DNA from: Roseiarcus sp963820795
Lineage (GTDB): Bacteria; Pseudomonadota; Alphaproteobacteria; Rhizobiales; Beijerinckiaceae
Length of the DNA: 64,000 nucleotides
Assembly (NCBI GenBank): GCA_963820795.1
Contig: CAWGBJ010000008.1
Location: 124,001 to 188,000 of the forward strand
Direction of reading: 5' to 3'
This document shows, piece after piece, positions 17,033-26,400 of the stretch (position 1 is the first letter of the stretch; each line of letters opens with the position of its first letter). The position numbers and the translations under genes were made by a program. The notes under the pieces are model-generated. The model ran no database searches. It worked only from the letters and a program-made list of their open reading frames with translations, and had not been told where the DNA came from.

Positions 17033-17871
17033 CCGCGCCTCCCAGTTCTCGCCGCCAAGCCACGTCCGCCGATCAGGCCGCCGGCATGATCGGTCTGCGG
17101 TCGCTCCTGTTCAACCTGCTGTTTTACGCGACCATGGTGGTCCTGATGATCCTTGGTCTTGCGACAATTCTCGGCGGCCGGCGCGCCGTTCTCGCCCTGG
17201 CCCGGCTTTGGGGCGCAATTTCGGTGTGGCTGCTGGCGGCAATCTGCGGGCTGCGGCTCGAGTATCGCGGCGTCGACAACATTCCGCCCGGAGGCGTCAT
17301 CGTCGCCGTCAAGCACCAATCGTTTCTCGAGACATTCGCTCTGCTCAAATATGCGCCAGATTTCGCCATTATACTGAAGCGGCAGCTGACCTACATTCCC
17401 CTTTTCGGTCTCTACCTCATCGTATCGAAACAGATCGCCATTGATCGCGGGCGCGGGCGCCGGTCGCTCCTGCAGATCGTCGCCGCCGCCAAGCTGGTCC
17501 TCGCCGCCGGCCGTCAGATTTTCATCTATCCTGAGGGCACACGCCGCCTCCCCGGTGCGCCGCCGCAGTACAAGAGCGGCGTCGCTGCGCTTTATGCCGG
17601 GACGCGGGCCGCGTGCCTGCCGGTGGCAGTCAACACCGGTCTCTATTGGCGGCGCCGCAGCTTTCTCCGCCGCCCGGGCGTCGCGGTCATCGAGTATCTG
17701 CCCCCCATCCCTCCGGGCCTCGCGCGCATTGAATTCGCCACCCGGCTGCAGAAGACGATCGAAAGCGCGTGCGATCGTCTGAACGCCGAAGCGATCGCTC
17801 GCGACCCGTCACTGGCGGCCGTCGTCGCCGAGGGCGCAAGGTCGGATGCCGCCGACGGCGATTCTGCTTGA
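17029..17871 (+). CDS. plsC: 1-acyl-sn-glycerol-3-phosphate acyltransferase
   Basis: A 280-residue membrane-bound acyltransferase that acylates lysophosphatidic acid to phosphatidic acid. An N-terminal hydrophobic region (about 25-70) precedes the PlsC domain. The first motif reads KHQSFLETF, a HX4E variant of the usual HX4D, and the second is IFIYPEGTRR. ATG 17029 overlaps the ftsX stop as ATGA, linking phospholipid synthesis to the division operon. Confidence 0.9.
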   Translation: MTAPPSSRRQATSADQAAGMIGLRSLLFNLLFYATMVVLMILGLATILGGRRAVLALARLWGAISVWLLAAICGLRLEYRGVDNIPPGGVIVAVKHQSFLETFALLKYAPDFAIILKRQLTYIPLFGLYLIVSKQIAIDRGRGRRSLLQIVAAAKLVLAAGRQIFIYPEGTRRLPGAPPQYKSGVAALYAGTRAACLPVAVNTGLYWRRRSFLRRPGVAVIEYLPPIPPGLARIEFATRLQKTIESACDRLNAEAIARDPSLAAVVAEGARSDAADGDSA

Positions 17872-17924
17872 CCTAGGGCAAGCGATGTTCTATCTTTGTT
17901 CTCAGCCAGACGGGGACAAAAGGC

Positions 17925-18383
17925 ATGCTTTTCCGCCAATCCGGGTTCGAAACAGCGGACCCGATCCGCAGCCTTTCGCAACCGGCAGGTTCGTCCTGGG
18001 CTAAGGGTTCTGAGTGCCGGCCGGTTCGGTCGACACGGGACTCCGGGCTTGCCGCGCTTGTAGAGACGACGCTGGCCTCACGGTTCTGCTCCTGGAAAGG
18101 CCTGTCCGGCAGGCGCTACATCTTCTCCGTCTATTCCGCTGCGGAGTGCCCCGCCTTCTGCGACGCCGTACTTCTCGCCGCGGCTCGCGATCACGACGGG
18201 CGTCGTCGGGCGGTGTCGGTCTTCGACACCGGCGAGTTCCCGGAACCGGTCCTGCTAGAGGCCAAACGCGGGCTCAGTTCGTATGGCGGCCCGCTCGAAT
18301 TCCACCTTCACCTGCTCGCCGCCACTGCAGCCGAACGCGCCAACCTCCGCGCCGACCTTCCGGCACCATGGAGTTTCCCATGA
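17925..18383 (+). CDS. conserved hypothetical protein downstream of plsC
   Basis: A 152-residue soluble protein with no recognised domain. The middle is coherent and likely real: SRFCSWKGLSGRRYIFSVYS, then CDAVLLAAARDHDGRRRAVS and FDTGEFPEPVLLEAKRG. It follows plsC on the same strand after 53 bases, so it may be the last gene of the ftsEX unit. Its far end lies 25 bases before the IS66 inverted repeat, so the insertion sits just outside the gene. Confidence 0.6.
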   Translation: MLFRQSGFETADPIRSLSQPAGSSWAKGSECRPVRSTRDSGLAALVETTLASRFCSWKGLSGRRYIFSVYSAAECPAFCDAVLLAAARDHDGRRRAVSVFDTGEFPEPVLLEAKRGLSSYGGPLEFHLHLLAATAAERANLRADLPAPWSFP

Positions 18384-18408
18384 CCGCGTTCTAGTTCCTA
18401 ACTTTACT

Positions 18409-19935
18409 GTAACTCCCAAGCCGTCGGCTATGCGGCGAAGGCGAGGGTGATCTGATCCGGGCGTGCGGCGAGAGTTCGGAGGATATTGCAGCCGTGCTTT
18501 CTCGCGGTTGAAACGATGGATCTGAGGGTTGCGAAGATTTGAGCGCCTTCGAGGGTTCGGAACGAGCCCGAGATTTTCATTTTGACCTTCATCATCCTCA
18601 GGTCCTGTTCGGCCAGGTTATTGGTGAAGGGCACGTCGAAGTCGGTGAGGAAGCGCAAGGTTTCGGTTTGGAAGGTTTTCAGTCTTTGCAGCAGATTGTG
18701 GCCGGGCCGGTGCTTCGTTCGGCCCCGCGCCTTGGCTTTCGCCTCCAGGTTGGGCAGTTGGCGATGGAAGGCGAGGCCGAGCCGGATCGCCGCCCAATAG
18801 CGCTCGAGGAGGGCCTGGAGTTCAGCCGGGGCGAGCGCCGCCGCGCCCGCCTGGCGCGCTTTGTTCACCGCGAGGTTGGCCGCAAGCAGCATGTCGCGCA
18901 TGAGTTCGGCCCAGGCCTCCTTGTCGAACTCGATCAGGCTGTTGAGTTCGCGCAGGATATGAGCGTTGCAGAAGGCGTGCGCGACCGTGTCGAGCCGGCG
19001 GTAAGGCAGGAAGTGGTCGTGCACGATGACGCCTCCGTGCAAATCTTCCGGGATCGCGCCCCGTTTTTCGTCGGCGCGATAGAAGGTGAAGGCCAGGCTC
19101 GAGGTCGTGTGCAGCCATTGCAGCTTGCCGGCGATGCGAAACCCCGTTTCGTCGAGATGGCGAACCCTCGTCTCGGCCACCCGGACGCCGATGAACGCGT
19201 AGACTTGCCGCAGCGCTTGCGCCTTCTTTCCCACCCAGGCGACGATGCTGGCCGGACAGATCAGCGGCGCGCCGAAGAGATCGCTGAGCGCCTGGGCAGC
19301 CCGATCCTCGGGCAGAAGTTGCTGGACATTGAGATAGATCGCCGCCGCCCTGAGGCGCTCGCCATATTGGGTCAGCGAGACCACGCCATCGGGAAACGCC
19401 GCTTTCGTCTCGCCGCGGCAACCGGCGCAGCGGTAGATCGCCGCCTGATGTTCGGTGACCACCAGCGGCCGCTCGGCAAGGTCGAACACCTGGCGCTTCT
19501 CGATCCTGACCGCCGCCTGCGGATCGAGAGGCGAACCGCAATGGCGACAGGCGCACGCCGTGTGCTTAATCACGCAATCCGGATCGGCGACTTGCCGCAA
19601 CGTATCCCCTTTGTGGCCCTTCTGCCCGCCGCTCGCCTTGCCCGAGCGGCCGCGCAGGCTGCCGGCAACGCGAGGCTTCTTCTTCAATCCATCGCTCGAA
19701 GGCGGCTTGGAACTGTTGGAACTGTCCTGCCCCAATTGCCGGCTAAGCTCCGCCACTTTAGCCTCAAGCGTCGCGATCTGGAGTCTCAGCGAGGCGATCA
19801 AGTCCTCGACTTCGGCTGGAAGAACCATCCTCCCGTTGATTCTGATTCGCCGCCCGCGGTCTCGAAAGATCAACCGAACAAAGACCTTTTCAGGCCACCT
19901 GTGACATTTCGGACTCACCCGGGCTTGGGAGTTAC
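18409..19935 (-). mobile_element. IS66-family insertion sequence (single-gene type)
   Basis: A single transposase gene is bounded by perfect 14-bp inverted repeats: GTAACTCCCAAGCC at 18409-18422 and its complement at 19922-19935. No tnpA or tnpB accessory gene is present, as in the ISBst12-like branch of IS66. The flanking 8-mers (ACTTTACT on the left, CCCGGATA on the right) do not match, so the expected target duplication is missing. Confidence 0.85.
18428..19828 (-). CDS. tnpC: IS66-family transposase TnpC
   Basis: A 466-residue transposase. An N-terminal leucine-rich coiled coil (LIASLRLQIATLEAKVAELS) is followed by the family motif SSNSSKPPSSDG. A zinc-finger-like CACRHCGSPLD comes next, then the catalytic DDE region with VRHLDETGF, CNAHILREL and the terminal FTNNLAEQDLRMMKVK block. 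ATG 19828 gives the usual start MVLPAEVEDLI; the frame extends further upstream without homology. The gene looks intact. Confidence 0.92.
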   Translation of the reverse strand: MVLPAEVEDLIASLRLQIATLEAKVAELSRQLGQDSSNSSKPPSSDGLKKKPRVAGSLRGRSGKASGGQKGHKGDTLRQVADPDCVIKHTACACRHCGSPLDPQAAVRIEKRQVFDLAERPLVVTEHQAAIYRCAGCRGETKAAFPDGVVSLTQYGERLRAAAIYLNVQQLLPEDRAAQALSDLFGAPLICPASIVAWVGKKAQALRQVYAFIGVRVAETRVRHLDETGFRIAGKLQWLHTTSSLAFTFYRADEKRGAIPEDLHGGVIVHDHFLPYRRLDTVAHAFCNAHILRELNSLIEFDKEAWAELMRDMLLAANLAVNKARQAGAAALAPAELQALLERYWAAIRLGLAFHRQLPNLEAKAKARGRTKHRPGHNLLQRLKTFQTETLRFLTDFDVPFTNNLAEQDLRMMKVKMKISGSFRTLEGAQIFATLRSIVSTARKHGCNILRTLAARPDQITLAFAA

Positions 19936-20095
19936 CCCGGATAGCGAATTTGCCGCGAAGGACCTGAAATCCAACGCCTTTTCAGCATGGATTTTGTCCC
20001 GAAAGGCCGGGTTCGCTGCGAACTCCCTCCGCGCAGGGATTTTTTCGGGCTGAGCGCGAGATCCCACCAAATTGCAGGACGCCCCACGACGTTAC
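19936..20095. other. intergenic region between IS66 and hisG
   Basis: 160 bases with no recognised gene. It contains the 3' flank of the insertion and the region downstream of hisG. A possible stem GGGATTTTTTCGGG near 20037 has no clear terminator geometry. Confidence 0.3.
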
Positions 20096-21112
20096 CTACG
20101 AAAGCGTCGCCGCTCCGATCCGCTTCTCCAAAGCATCGTAGAGGGGGTTGCGGGCGTCGAAGGCCTGTTCGAGCGCGACGACGCTGACGCGCTCGGCGCC
20201 GCGCGACAATAGCCAGCCGGCGAGGTCGGCCACCTTGCCGCGGGCGCAATGCAGGACGACGAAGCCCTGCGGATCCATGTCCTCGCCGGCGCCGGAAACG
20301 GCGCCGAAGCGCTCGAACGCCTTCTCGACCACCGGTTGCGCCGGGCTCGGCAGCCGCGCCCGCACCTCGCGCGACACGCGAGCCTCTTCGCTCGCGGCGA
20401 TCCGGTCGAGAATAGCGCGGGCATGCGTCCGAGCGCGCGGGCCCCATGGGGCCGCGAGGGAGGCGACCAGCGTCGCCTGCGAACGGAGGATGACGCCGTC
20501 GTCGAGGGCTTTCAGCGCATTCGCCGCCAGCGTCGCGCCGGTCGTCGTAATGTCGACGATGATCTCGGCCGCCCCGGCGGCAGGAGCGCCTTCCGTCGCC
20601 CCGAGGCTCTCGACGATGCGATAGTCGGCGACGCCGTGTTCGGCAAAGAAGCGCCGGGTGAGATTGACGTATTTCGTCGCCACCCGCATCCGCTCGCCGC
20701 GCCGGGCGCGATAGGTGGAGGCGACGTCCTCGAGGTCCGCCATGTTTCGGACGTCGATCCAGGCCCGCGGCGCGGCGACCACGACACTGGCGCGGCCGAA
20801 GTTGAGCGGCGCCAGAAGCTCGAGCCGCGCATCGGCGTCGGCGACCTTTTCCCGCACCAGGTCTTCGCCGGTGACGCCGAAATGGGCGGCGCCGGCGGCA
20901 AGCTGGCCGACGATCTCGGCGGCGGAAAGATAGGCGACTTCAACGCCGGGCAGGCCGGCGATGGCCCCGCGATAGTCGCGCGCGCCGCGCCCCTGCACGA
21001 GTTCGAGACTGGCGCGGGCGAAGAACGCCGCGGCGCTTTCCTGCAGCCTCCCTTTCGACGGGACCGCCAGAACGAAGGGCGGCTCGGCAGCCGCCGCCGC
21101 GTCGAGGCTCAT
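20096..21112 (-). CDS. hisG: ATP phosphoribosyltransferase catalytic subunit HisG
   Basis: A 338-residue enzyme for the first step of histidine synthesis, joining ATP and PRPP. FVLAVPSKGRLQESAAAFF (about 13-31) opens the catalytic domain, and the PRPP-binding signature is AAEIIVDITTTGATLAANAL (about 181-200). The C-terminal part is longer than in classic HisZ-dependent short forms, as in other Rhizobiales. Its start overlaps the hisZ stop as ATGA, so the two subunits of the hetero-octameric enzyme are made together. Confidence 0.93.
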   Translation of the reverse strand: MSLDAAAAAEPPFVLAVPSKGRLQESAAAFFARASLELVQGRGARDYRGAIAGLPGVEVAYLSAAEIVGQLAAGAAHFGVTGEDLVREKVADADARLELLAPLNFGRASVVVAAPRAWIDVRNMADLEDVASTYRARRGERMRVATKYVNLTRRFFAEHGVADYRIVESLGATEGAPAAGAAEIIVDITTTGATLAANALKALDDGVILRSQATLVASLAAPWGPRARTHARAILDRIAASEEARVSREVRARLPSPAQPVVEKAFERFGAVSGAGEDMDPQGFVVLHCARGKVADLAGWLLSRGAERVSVVALEQAFDARNPLYDALEKRIGAATLS

Positions 21113-22248
21113 TGGCTCGCCCTCCCGTTCGGGAGCCGGTCGAGGGCGATGGCCGCGCCGACCGCGGGTACGTCCTCCCGCGCCCCGAGTCGTCGCGCCA
21201 GCCCGTCGTAGCGCCCGCCGCCGAGCGACGGCCTCGCGTCTGGCCTGCCGGCGTCGCGGGCCTCGAAGACAAAGCCGGTGTAATAGTCGAAATCGCGCAC
21301 GAAGGCGGCGCTGAAGCGCGTCTCCTCGATCGCCACCCCGCGCGCCGCGAGGAATCCGTTGCGCCGTTCAAACGCGTCGAGCGCGGGATCGAGGTCGAGC
21401 TTGGCCTCGTCCGCCAGGGTCCGGAGCTTGGCCGCGGCTTCGTCGGGATCGCCCGAAATCGACAGAAAGGCCTCGAGCGCCTTGCGCTTTTCCGGATCGA
21501 TCGGCTCACCCGAGCGCAGCGCAGCCTGCTCGAGGAAGCGGTCGGCGATCTCGCCCGCCGTACGCCCGCCGACCGCATCGATGCCGGCGATGGCGAGGAG
21601 ATCCTCGACGAGCGCTTTCGCTCCCGCGTGGTCGGCGCTTTCCATCGCCGCCAGCATGCCCGACTGCGTGAGCGCGCCCTGGCCCGGGCCATCGAGTATG
21701 GCGGAGAGGCTGCGTCCGTGCGCGATGCCGCGCCTGAGCCGTCGGCGCCAGACCTCCGGCAATGCGAGCGAGGCGAGAACGCCGTCGAAAAGGCCGACGT
21801 CGCCGAGAAGGGCGGCGAGCCGACCGCCGGCGGCGGAGGCGGCCTCCATCGCCAGCGCGAAGATTTCCGCGTCCGCGGCTTCCACATCCTTGCGGCCGAA
21901 GCTTTCGAGGCCGGTTTGCGCCCGTTCGCCGGCTTGGCCTGACTGGGCGCGGAAGACCGGGCCGAGATAGGCATATTCCGCAACCTTGCCGGCCTCTGGA
22001 GAGGCGAGATAGGCCCGGCAGACGGGGATCGTGTATTCGGGGCGGAGACAAAGCTCCTCCCCTGTCGCGTCGGCGGTCAGGAAAAGGCGGCCGCGAATCT
22101 CCTCGCCGGACATGTCGAGAAAGATCGACGCCGGCTGGAGGATCGGCGGCTCGATGCGCTGGAAGCCGGCGGCGAGGAAATGCTCGAACGCGCGCTCCGC
22201 GGCGCTGCGGGCGTTTGGAACGGCGGGGTCGCGATCGGTCGCGGTCAC
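21109..22248 (-). CDS. hisZ: ATP phosphoribosyltransferase regulatory subunit HisZ
   Basis: A 379-residue HisRS-like protein without aminoacylation activity that carries the regulatory function of the HisG-HisZ complex. The class II synthetase-like core shows GEELCLRPEYTIPVCRAYL, a motif-2-like GPVFRAQSGQAGERAQTGLE, and a C-terminal motif-3-like PSLGGGRYDGLARRLG. It is the first gene of the hisZG unit and is divergent from the mechanosensitive channel gene. Confidence 0.92.
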   Translation of the reverse strand: MTATDRDPAVPNARSAAERAFEHFLAAGFQRIEPPILQPASIFLDMSGEEIRGRLFLTADATGEELCLRPEYTIPVCRAYLASPEAGKVAEYAYLGPVFRAQSGQAGERAQTGLESFGRKDVEAADAEIFALAMEAASAAGGRLAALLGDVGLFDGVLASLALPEVWRRRLRRGIAHGRSLSAILDGPGQGALTQSGMLAAMESADHAGAKALVEDLLAIAGIDAVGGRTAGEIADRFLEQAALRSGEPIDPEKRKALEAFLSISGDPDEAAAKLRTLADEAKLDLDPALDAFERRNGFLAARGVAIEETRFSAAFVRDFDYYTGFVFEARDAGRPDARPSLGGGRYDGLARRLGAREDVPAVGAAIALDRLPNGRASQ

Positions 22249-22429
22249 GGGGAATGTCCTCAGATTTGCGGATTTCCTTTAACAAAGCGGGGCGTAGGGC
22301 GCAGCCCATTTCCCGGGTGAAGGTGAACGCCTGCTTTTGCGTTTTGACGGTTTGGGTTGCCGCGACCACCCTGTCATGGTCGGATGCTGGTCTGGAGGAT
22401 GCTGGCCTCCAGGCATCGGGACGGGTTTC

Positions 22430-24769
22430 TTGCGGGCGACGACGGTTTCTTCGACATCGCTACTCCTGCGCTGGCTGACGCTCACGATCGTCCTGCTTGC
22501 TTTTGGTTCGGCGGCTGCCGAGGACCAGCACCCGCTCGATCTCGACGCGACGCGCACGGCGCTGACCGCGATCGAAGCCGCGCTCAGGGACAAAGATCTG
22601 GCCGACGCGGACCTGCAGCGTTTGCGCTCGGAGAACGATCCGTTCGGCGTCGCCCTGCAGGCGGCGATCGCCGAGATGACCCCGCGGCTGGAAGCTTCGG
22701 CCAAACGGCTGACCGAGCTCACGCCGAAATCCAAGGACCCGGCGCAGACGACCGACGCCGCGACCGCCGAGCTCGTGGCCGAGAAGGCGAAACACGACGC
22801 GCTCGATGCCAGGCTGCGCACAGCGCGGGCCATGCTGCTCGAGGTCGACGACAACGCGACGCGAATCAGCGCCGTCAGACGGCAGCTGTTTGCGCGCCAG
22901 ACCTTCGCCAGATCGGCGAGCCTCCTCAGTCCGCAGCTCTGGGTGAGCGTCGCGCGCGAACTCCCGGTCGATGGGGTGGTGATGAAGGCGCTGGCCTGCG
23001 GCTGGCTCACGAGCGTCGGGGAGCGCGTGAGCCCCTTGCAGGCGCTGGCCCTTGCGGGCGTCCTTGCTCTCCTGGCGCTGGCGGCGATTCCGCTGCGGTG
23101 GGTCGCCGGGCGGGTCATTGATCGCGATCCGGACGCCGCCGCGCCGACCCGCCTCAGCCGGGCGATCGCCGCCGCCTGGACGATTCTGGTCCTCTCCGCT
23201 CTCCCGCTGCTCGGCCTCCAAGCCGTGGCCCTGGCGCTTGACGCCTTCGATCTCTCCGATCCGAGAATGCAGGCTGTTCTCGATTCGATCTTCGAGGCGG
23301 CGCGCGTGCTGATCCTTTTCAACGCCGCCGGCCGCGGCATGCTGGCGCTCCATGCCAGGCCCTGGCGGCTGATCGCCATCGGCGACCGCTCAGCTCAGCT
23401 CATCTTTCGCGGCGGCATGACGATTGGGGCCATCTGGGCTGCGGAAAAGCTTCTCGACCCGGCTGCCGACGCGGTCGCCTCGCTCAACATCGCGGTCGCC
23501 GGGCGGGGTCTCGGCGCCGCCCTGATCGCCCTCGTCGCCGCTCACACGCTGCGCCGACTTCAGGCCAGCGCGCCGGCTTCGGCCGCGACCGACGGCTGGG
23601 CCCCGGCCCGTACATTCGGCTGGATCGCGGCAGCCCTGGTGCTTGCAGCGACATTCGCCGGCTACATCGCGTTCGCCAACTTTTTCATCAGCTACGCCAT
23701 TTCCCTCACCGCGCTGGCGAGCGTCCTCTATCTCGCCGACGTCGTCGTGCAGGAGGGGACAGAGGCGCTGCTCAGACCGGAGGCGCGCATCGGCGCCCGG
23801 CTCATGACCATGGTGGGCCTCCGCCGCAACACGCTGGCCCAGCTCGTCGTGATCATCCAGGGGCTCGCGCGGCTCATCGTTCTCGTTGTGGCCGCCGCGG
23901 CGGTGGTGCGGCCGTGGGGCGTCCCGGCGCAGGACCTGCTCAGCACCTTGCGCATGGCCTATTTCGGCTTCGGCGTCGGCGGCATCACGCTCTCGCTGTC
24001 GTCGATCGTCGCCGCCGCGGCTGTGTTCGCCGTCGTCGTTGTCGCCACCCGGCTCATCCAGAACTGGCTCGGGCAACGCCTGCTGCCCGAGACCCGCCTC
24101 GACGCCGGCGTCAGCAACTCGATCCGCACCATCTTCGGCTATCTCGGCGTCATCGTCGCCGTTCTCCTGGCCGGGGCCCAGGTCGGCCTCGACGTGCAGA
24201 AGCTCGCCCTGGTCGCGGGCGGTCTTTCGGTCGGCATCGGCTTTGGCCTGCAGACGATCGCCAACAATTTCGTCTCCGGCCTGATCCTGCTCTGGGAACG
24301 CGGCATTCGCGTCGGCGACTGGGTGGTGGTCGGCGCCGATCAGGGATACGTCCGCCGCATCAACGCGCGCTCGACCGAGATCGAGACTTTCGACCGCGCC
24401 ACTCTCATCGTGCCGAACTCGACCCTGGTCACCGGGGTGGTCAAGAACTGGCTTCACAGCGACCGGGTCGGGCGGATCATCATCGCCCTCAATGTCGCCT
24501 ATGAGAGCGACGTCGAAGAGGTGCGCGACATCTTGATTTCGGCCGCGAAAGCGCAGGAGTTGGTGCTGACCATTCCCGCTCCGGCCGTCCAGTTCGCCGA
24601 ATTCGGAGATTGGGCGCTCAAGTTCAATCTCACCTGCTTTGTCGACGACATCGAGATCGCCGAGCGGACGAAGAGCGAGATGAACTTCGACATCCTGCAC
24701 CGGATGCGGGAGGCCGATATCCGCATCCCCTATCCGCAGTTCGGCCAGTTGCGGCCCGGCGCGAAGTGA
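22430..24769 (+). CDS. DUF3772-containing mechanosensitive ion channel (MscS family)
   Basis: A large MscK/YjeP-like channel of about 779 residues. A signal peptide (RATTVSSTSLLLRW, then hydrophobic LTLTIVLLAFGSAAA) leads into a periplasmic coiled-coil DUF3772 domain. About ten membrane helices follow. The MscS core is near the end: GLSVGIGFGLQTIANNFVSG (pore helix and upper beta domain), then RGIRVGDWVVVG. It opens under membrane tension during osmotic downshock. I favour TTG 22430 because it starts the signal peptide directly; the frame is open from 22337 and ATG 22376 is an alternative. Confidence 0.85.
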   Translation: MRATTVSSTSLLLRWLTLTIVLLAFGSAAAEDQHPLDLDATRTALTAIEAALRDKDLADADLQRLRSENDPFGVALQAAIAEMTPRLEASAKRLTELTPKSKDPAQTTDAATAELVAEKAKHDALDARLRTARAMLLEVDDNATRISAVRRQLFARQTFARSASLLSPQLWVSVARELPVDGVVMKALACGWLTSVGERVSPLQALALAGVLALLALAAIPLRWVAGRVIDRDPDAAAPTRLSRAIAAAWTILVLSALPLLGLQAVALALDAFDLSDPRMQAVLDSIFEAARVLILFNAAGRGMLALHARPWRLIAIGDRSAQLIFRGGMTIGAIWAAEKLLDPAADAVASLNIAVAGRGLGAALIALVAAHTLRRLQASAPASAATDGWAPARTFGWIAAALVLAATFAGYIAFANFFISYAISLTALASVLYLADVVVQEGTEALLRPEARIGARLMTMVGLRRNTLAQLVVIIQGLARLIVLVVAAAAVVRPWGVPAQDLLSTLRMAYFGFGVGGITLSLSSIVAAAAVFAVVVVATRLIQNWLGQRLLPETRLDAGVSNSIRTIFGYLGVIVAVLLAGAQVGLDVQKLALVAGGLSVGIGFGLQTIANNFVSGLILLWERGIRVGDWVVVGADQGYVRRINARSTEIETFDRATLIVPNSTLVTGVVKNWLHSDRVGRIIIALNVAYESDVEEVRDILISAAKAQELVLTIPAPAVQFAEFGDWALKFNLTCFVDDIEIAERTKSEMNFDILHRMREADIRIPYPQFGQLRPGAK

Positions 24770-24875
24770 ACCGGGACCGGCGTCAAAGCCCAATTGGGAG
24801 GCTTACCCCGGTGACCGCTTTGGGAGAAGACTGCGTACAGAGGACAACCGGGACTCAACGACCAGGAGCAGCAGA

Positions 24876-25256
24876 ATGGACGAGAATGAGATTCGAGAGG
24901 CGCTCAATCGCCACTGGGCCGCCTCGGACGCAAATGACTTTGATGCCGAGCACGACATCTACCGGGAGGACGCGCTGCTCGAATACCCGCAGTCAGGCGA
25001 GCGCATCAGGGGCCGGCACAACATCCAGGCCTCCCGCATGGCGCAGCCGAATACGAAGCGCTTCACGGTGCGGCGCATCGTCGGCGCGGGCGACCTCTGG
25101 GTCACAGAATTCATCCTCGCCTATGACGGCCGGCCGTCCTATTCGGTGAGCGTCATGGAGTTCCTGGATGGCAAGGTGGCCCGCGAGACGCAGTATTTCG
25201 GCGATCCGTTCGAGCCGGGGCCTTCGCGCGCGCAATGGGTCGAGCGAACGGGATGA
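24876..25256 (+). CDS. nuclear transport factor 2 / SnoaL-like domain protein
   Basis: A 126-residue cone-fold protein. The N-terminal helix EIREALNRHWAASDANDFDA and the strand block DALLEYPQSGERIRGRHNIQ are typical of SnoaL-like polyketide-cyclase or ketosteroid-isomerase relatives, which bind small hydrophobic ligands. No catalytic role can be assigned. A purine-rich AGGAGCAGCAG lies just before ATG 24876. It stands alone between the channel gene and the sugar cluster. Confidence 0.75.
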   Translation: MDENEIREALNRHWAASDANDFDAEHDIYREDALLEYPQSGERIRGRHNIQASRMAQPNTKRFTVRRIVGAGDLWVTEFILAYDGRPSYSVSVMEFLDGKVARETQYFGDPFEPGPSRAQWVERTG

Positions 25257-25331
25257 AATCACCGAGCCTAATCAGTTGTTTCGCGATTGAAGCGCGTGGC
25301 GGCGCGGGGCACAGACGACAGGACATCATCC

Positions 25332-26309
25332 TCACTGTGTAGACGCTGGGGCGCGCCAGACGGCTTCGTAAGCTTCGCGCAGATTGTCTCGCGTGACCTT
25401 TAGGCCCGTGGCGGAAATCCAGGCTGGAGGGGAACGCCCAATGAGACCAAGCAGAGCGGCCTTGGCCGCCGCAGCTCCCTGGTCGAAGGGGCGCTGCGCC
25501 GCGATCCCCTTGAGCGGTCCATCTCTCCGCAGCTCGGCGGCAATGTCATTGCCGAGATCGACGGTGATCAGCGGCAGGCTTCGCGCGCCCTCCCTTACCG
25601 CCGCGAGCACCCTCAGCGCCGGCACGTCCCAAACGATAAATGCGCAATCGAGATCATCATTCTGCGCGAGCAATCGCACATAGGCCGCGCCGGCCTCCTC
25701 GACCTTACGGAACCTCTCGCGCACCAAAGTGACATCTGGACGCTCCGCGCCCATCCACTTTCGAAACGCGATCTCCCTTTCGTTGGTGACGAAGAACTCC
25801 GCCTCATAATTGAGAACACCGACGACCCCTTCATCGGGAATATGCGGAGAAATGAGCTCGGCCGCAATTTCGCCGAGACCGAAATTGTCGGCGGAAGAGA
25901 CCGCGACGTAGTCGACACCGGGACGCAGGCCGGAGGGCGCGTTGTCAAGCAGCACCAGCTTCTTCCCCGCCTTTGCGACCGCGCGATGCGCCTCGAGCAC
26001 GCCGGACGATCCGATCGGCAGGCTAATTACGGCATGAACGGGTGTCGCCGCGATGCGCAGGAGCTCGCGGTTCTGTTTGTCCCTGTCAAAACCGCAATCA
26101 ACGATTTCCGAGACTGATGCGCTATAGCGTTCAAGCGTCGCGATGATTCCGGCCAGTTCCTGACGCGACCAATCGCTCGTCGTTGTATGCAGCACGACGG
26201 CCGCGGCGAAAGCGCCGGCGCGTACTTGCGCGGCCTCTTCAGCGGTCAGCTCCAGCTTGTCCGCTGGAAACGCTTGCTCGCCGTGCGGCCCCAAGCCGAT
26301 TGTCGGCAT
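25332..26309 (-). CDS. cytosolic (signal-less) sugar-binding-protein-like protein
   Basis: A 325-residue periplasmic-binding-protein type I fold (Peripla_BP_4) that starts directly with MPTIGLGPHGEQAFPADKLE and has no signal peptide or lipobox. It is paralogous to the secreted binding protein at 31769-32899: DWSRQELAGI matches DWSRAQVEGQ, VWDVPALRVLAAVR matches VWDVPAEGVISAAR, and AAQRPFDQGAAAAKAALLGL matches GAQRPYDQGVTEAKLAAYGL. It lies 91 bases downstream of the ROK gene on the same strand. I infer a cytosolic ligand sensor, or a decaying duplicate that lost its export signal. Confidence 0.8.
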   Translation of the reverse strand: MPTIGLGPHGEQAFPADKLELTAEEAAQVRAGAFAAAVVLHTTTSDWSRQELAGIIATLERYSASVSEIVDCGFDRDKQNRELLRIAATPVHAVISLPIGSSGVLEAHRAVAKAGKKLVLLDNAPSGLRPGVDYVAVSSADNFGLGEIAAELISPHIPDEGVVGVLNYEAEFFVTNEREIAFRKWMGAERPDVTLVRERFRKVEEAGAAYVRLLAQNDDLDCAFIVWDVPALRVLAAVREGARSLPLITVDLGNDIAAELRRDGPLKGIAAQRPFDQGAAAAKAALLGLIGRSPPAWISATGLKVTRDNLREAYEAVWRAPASTQ

Positions 26310-26400
26310 TGCTCACCTGCATTTCTCAAACAAGGATTTGGCATTTGACGCGCTTGTGGCGCAAGCTCTCCGGTCGGCGCCCTGCTTGAGGCCGATCCGG

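Noticed and set aside
17872..17924. Terminator after plsC
   Set aside because: No stable stem with a T-run was found; the next gene may be cotranscribed.
22337..22429. N-terminal extension of the MscS-type channel
   Set aside because: The extension is Cys/Gly/Trp-rich and would bury the signal peptide. The start is better placed at TTG 22430, though ATG 22376 cannot be excluded.
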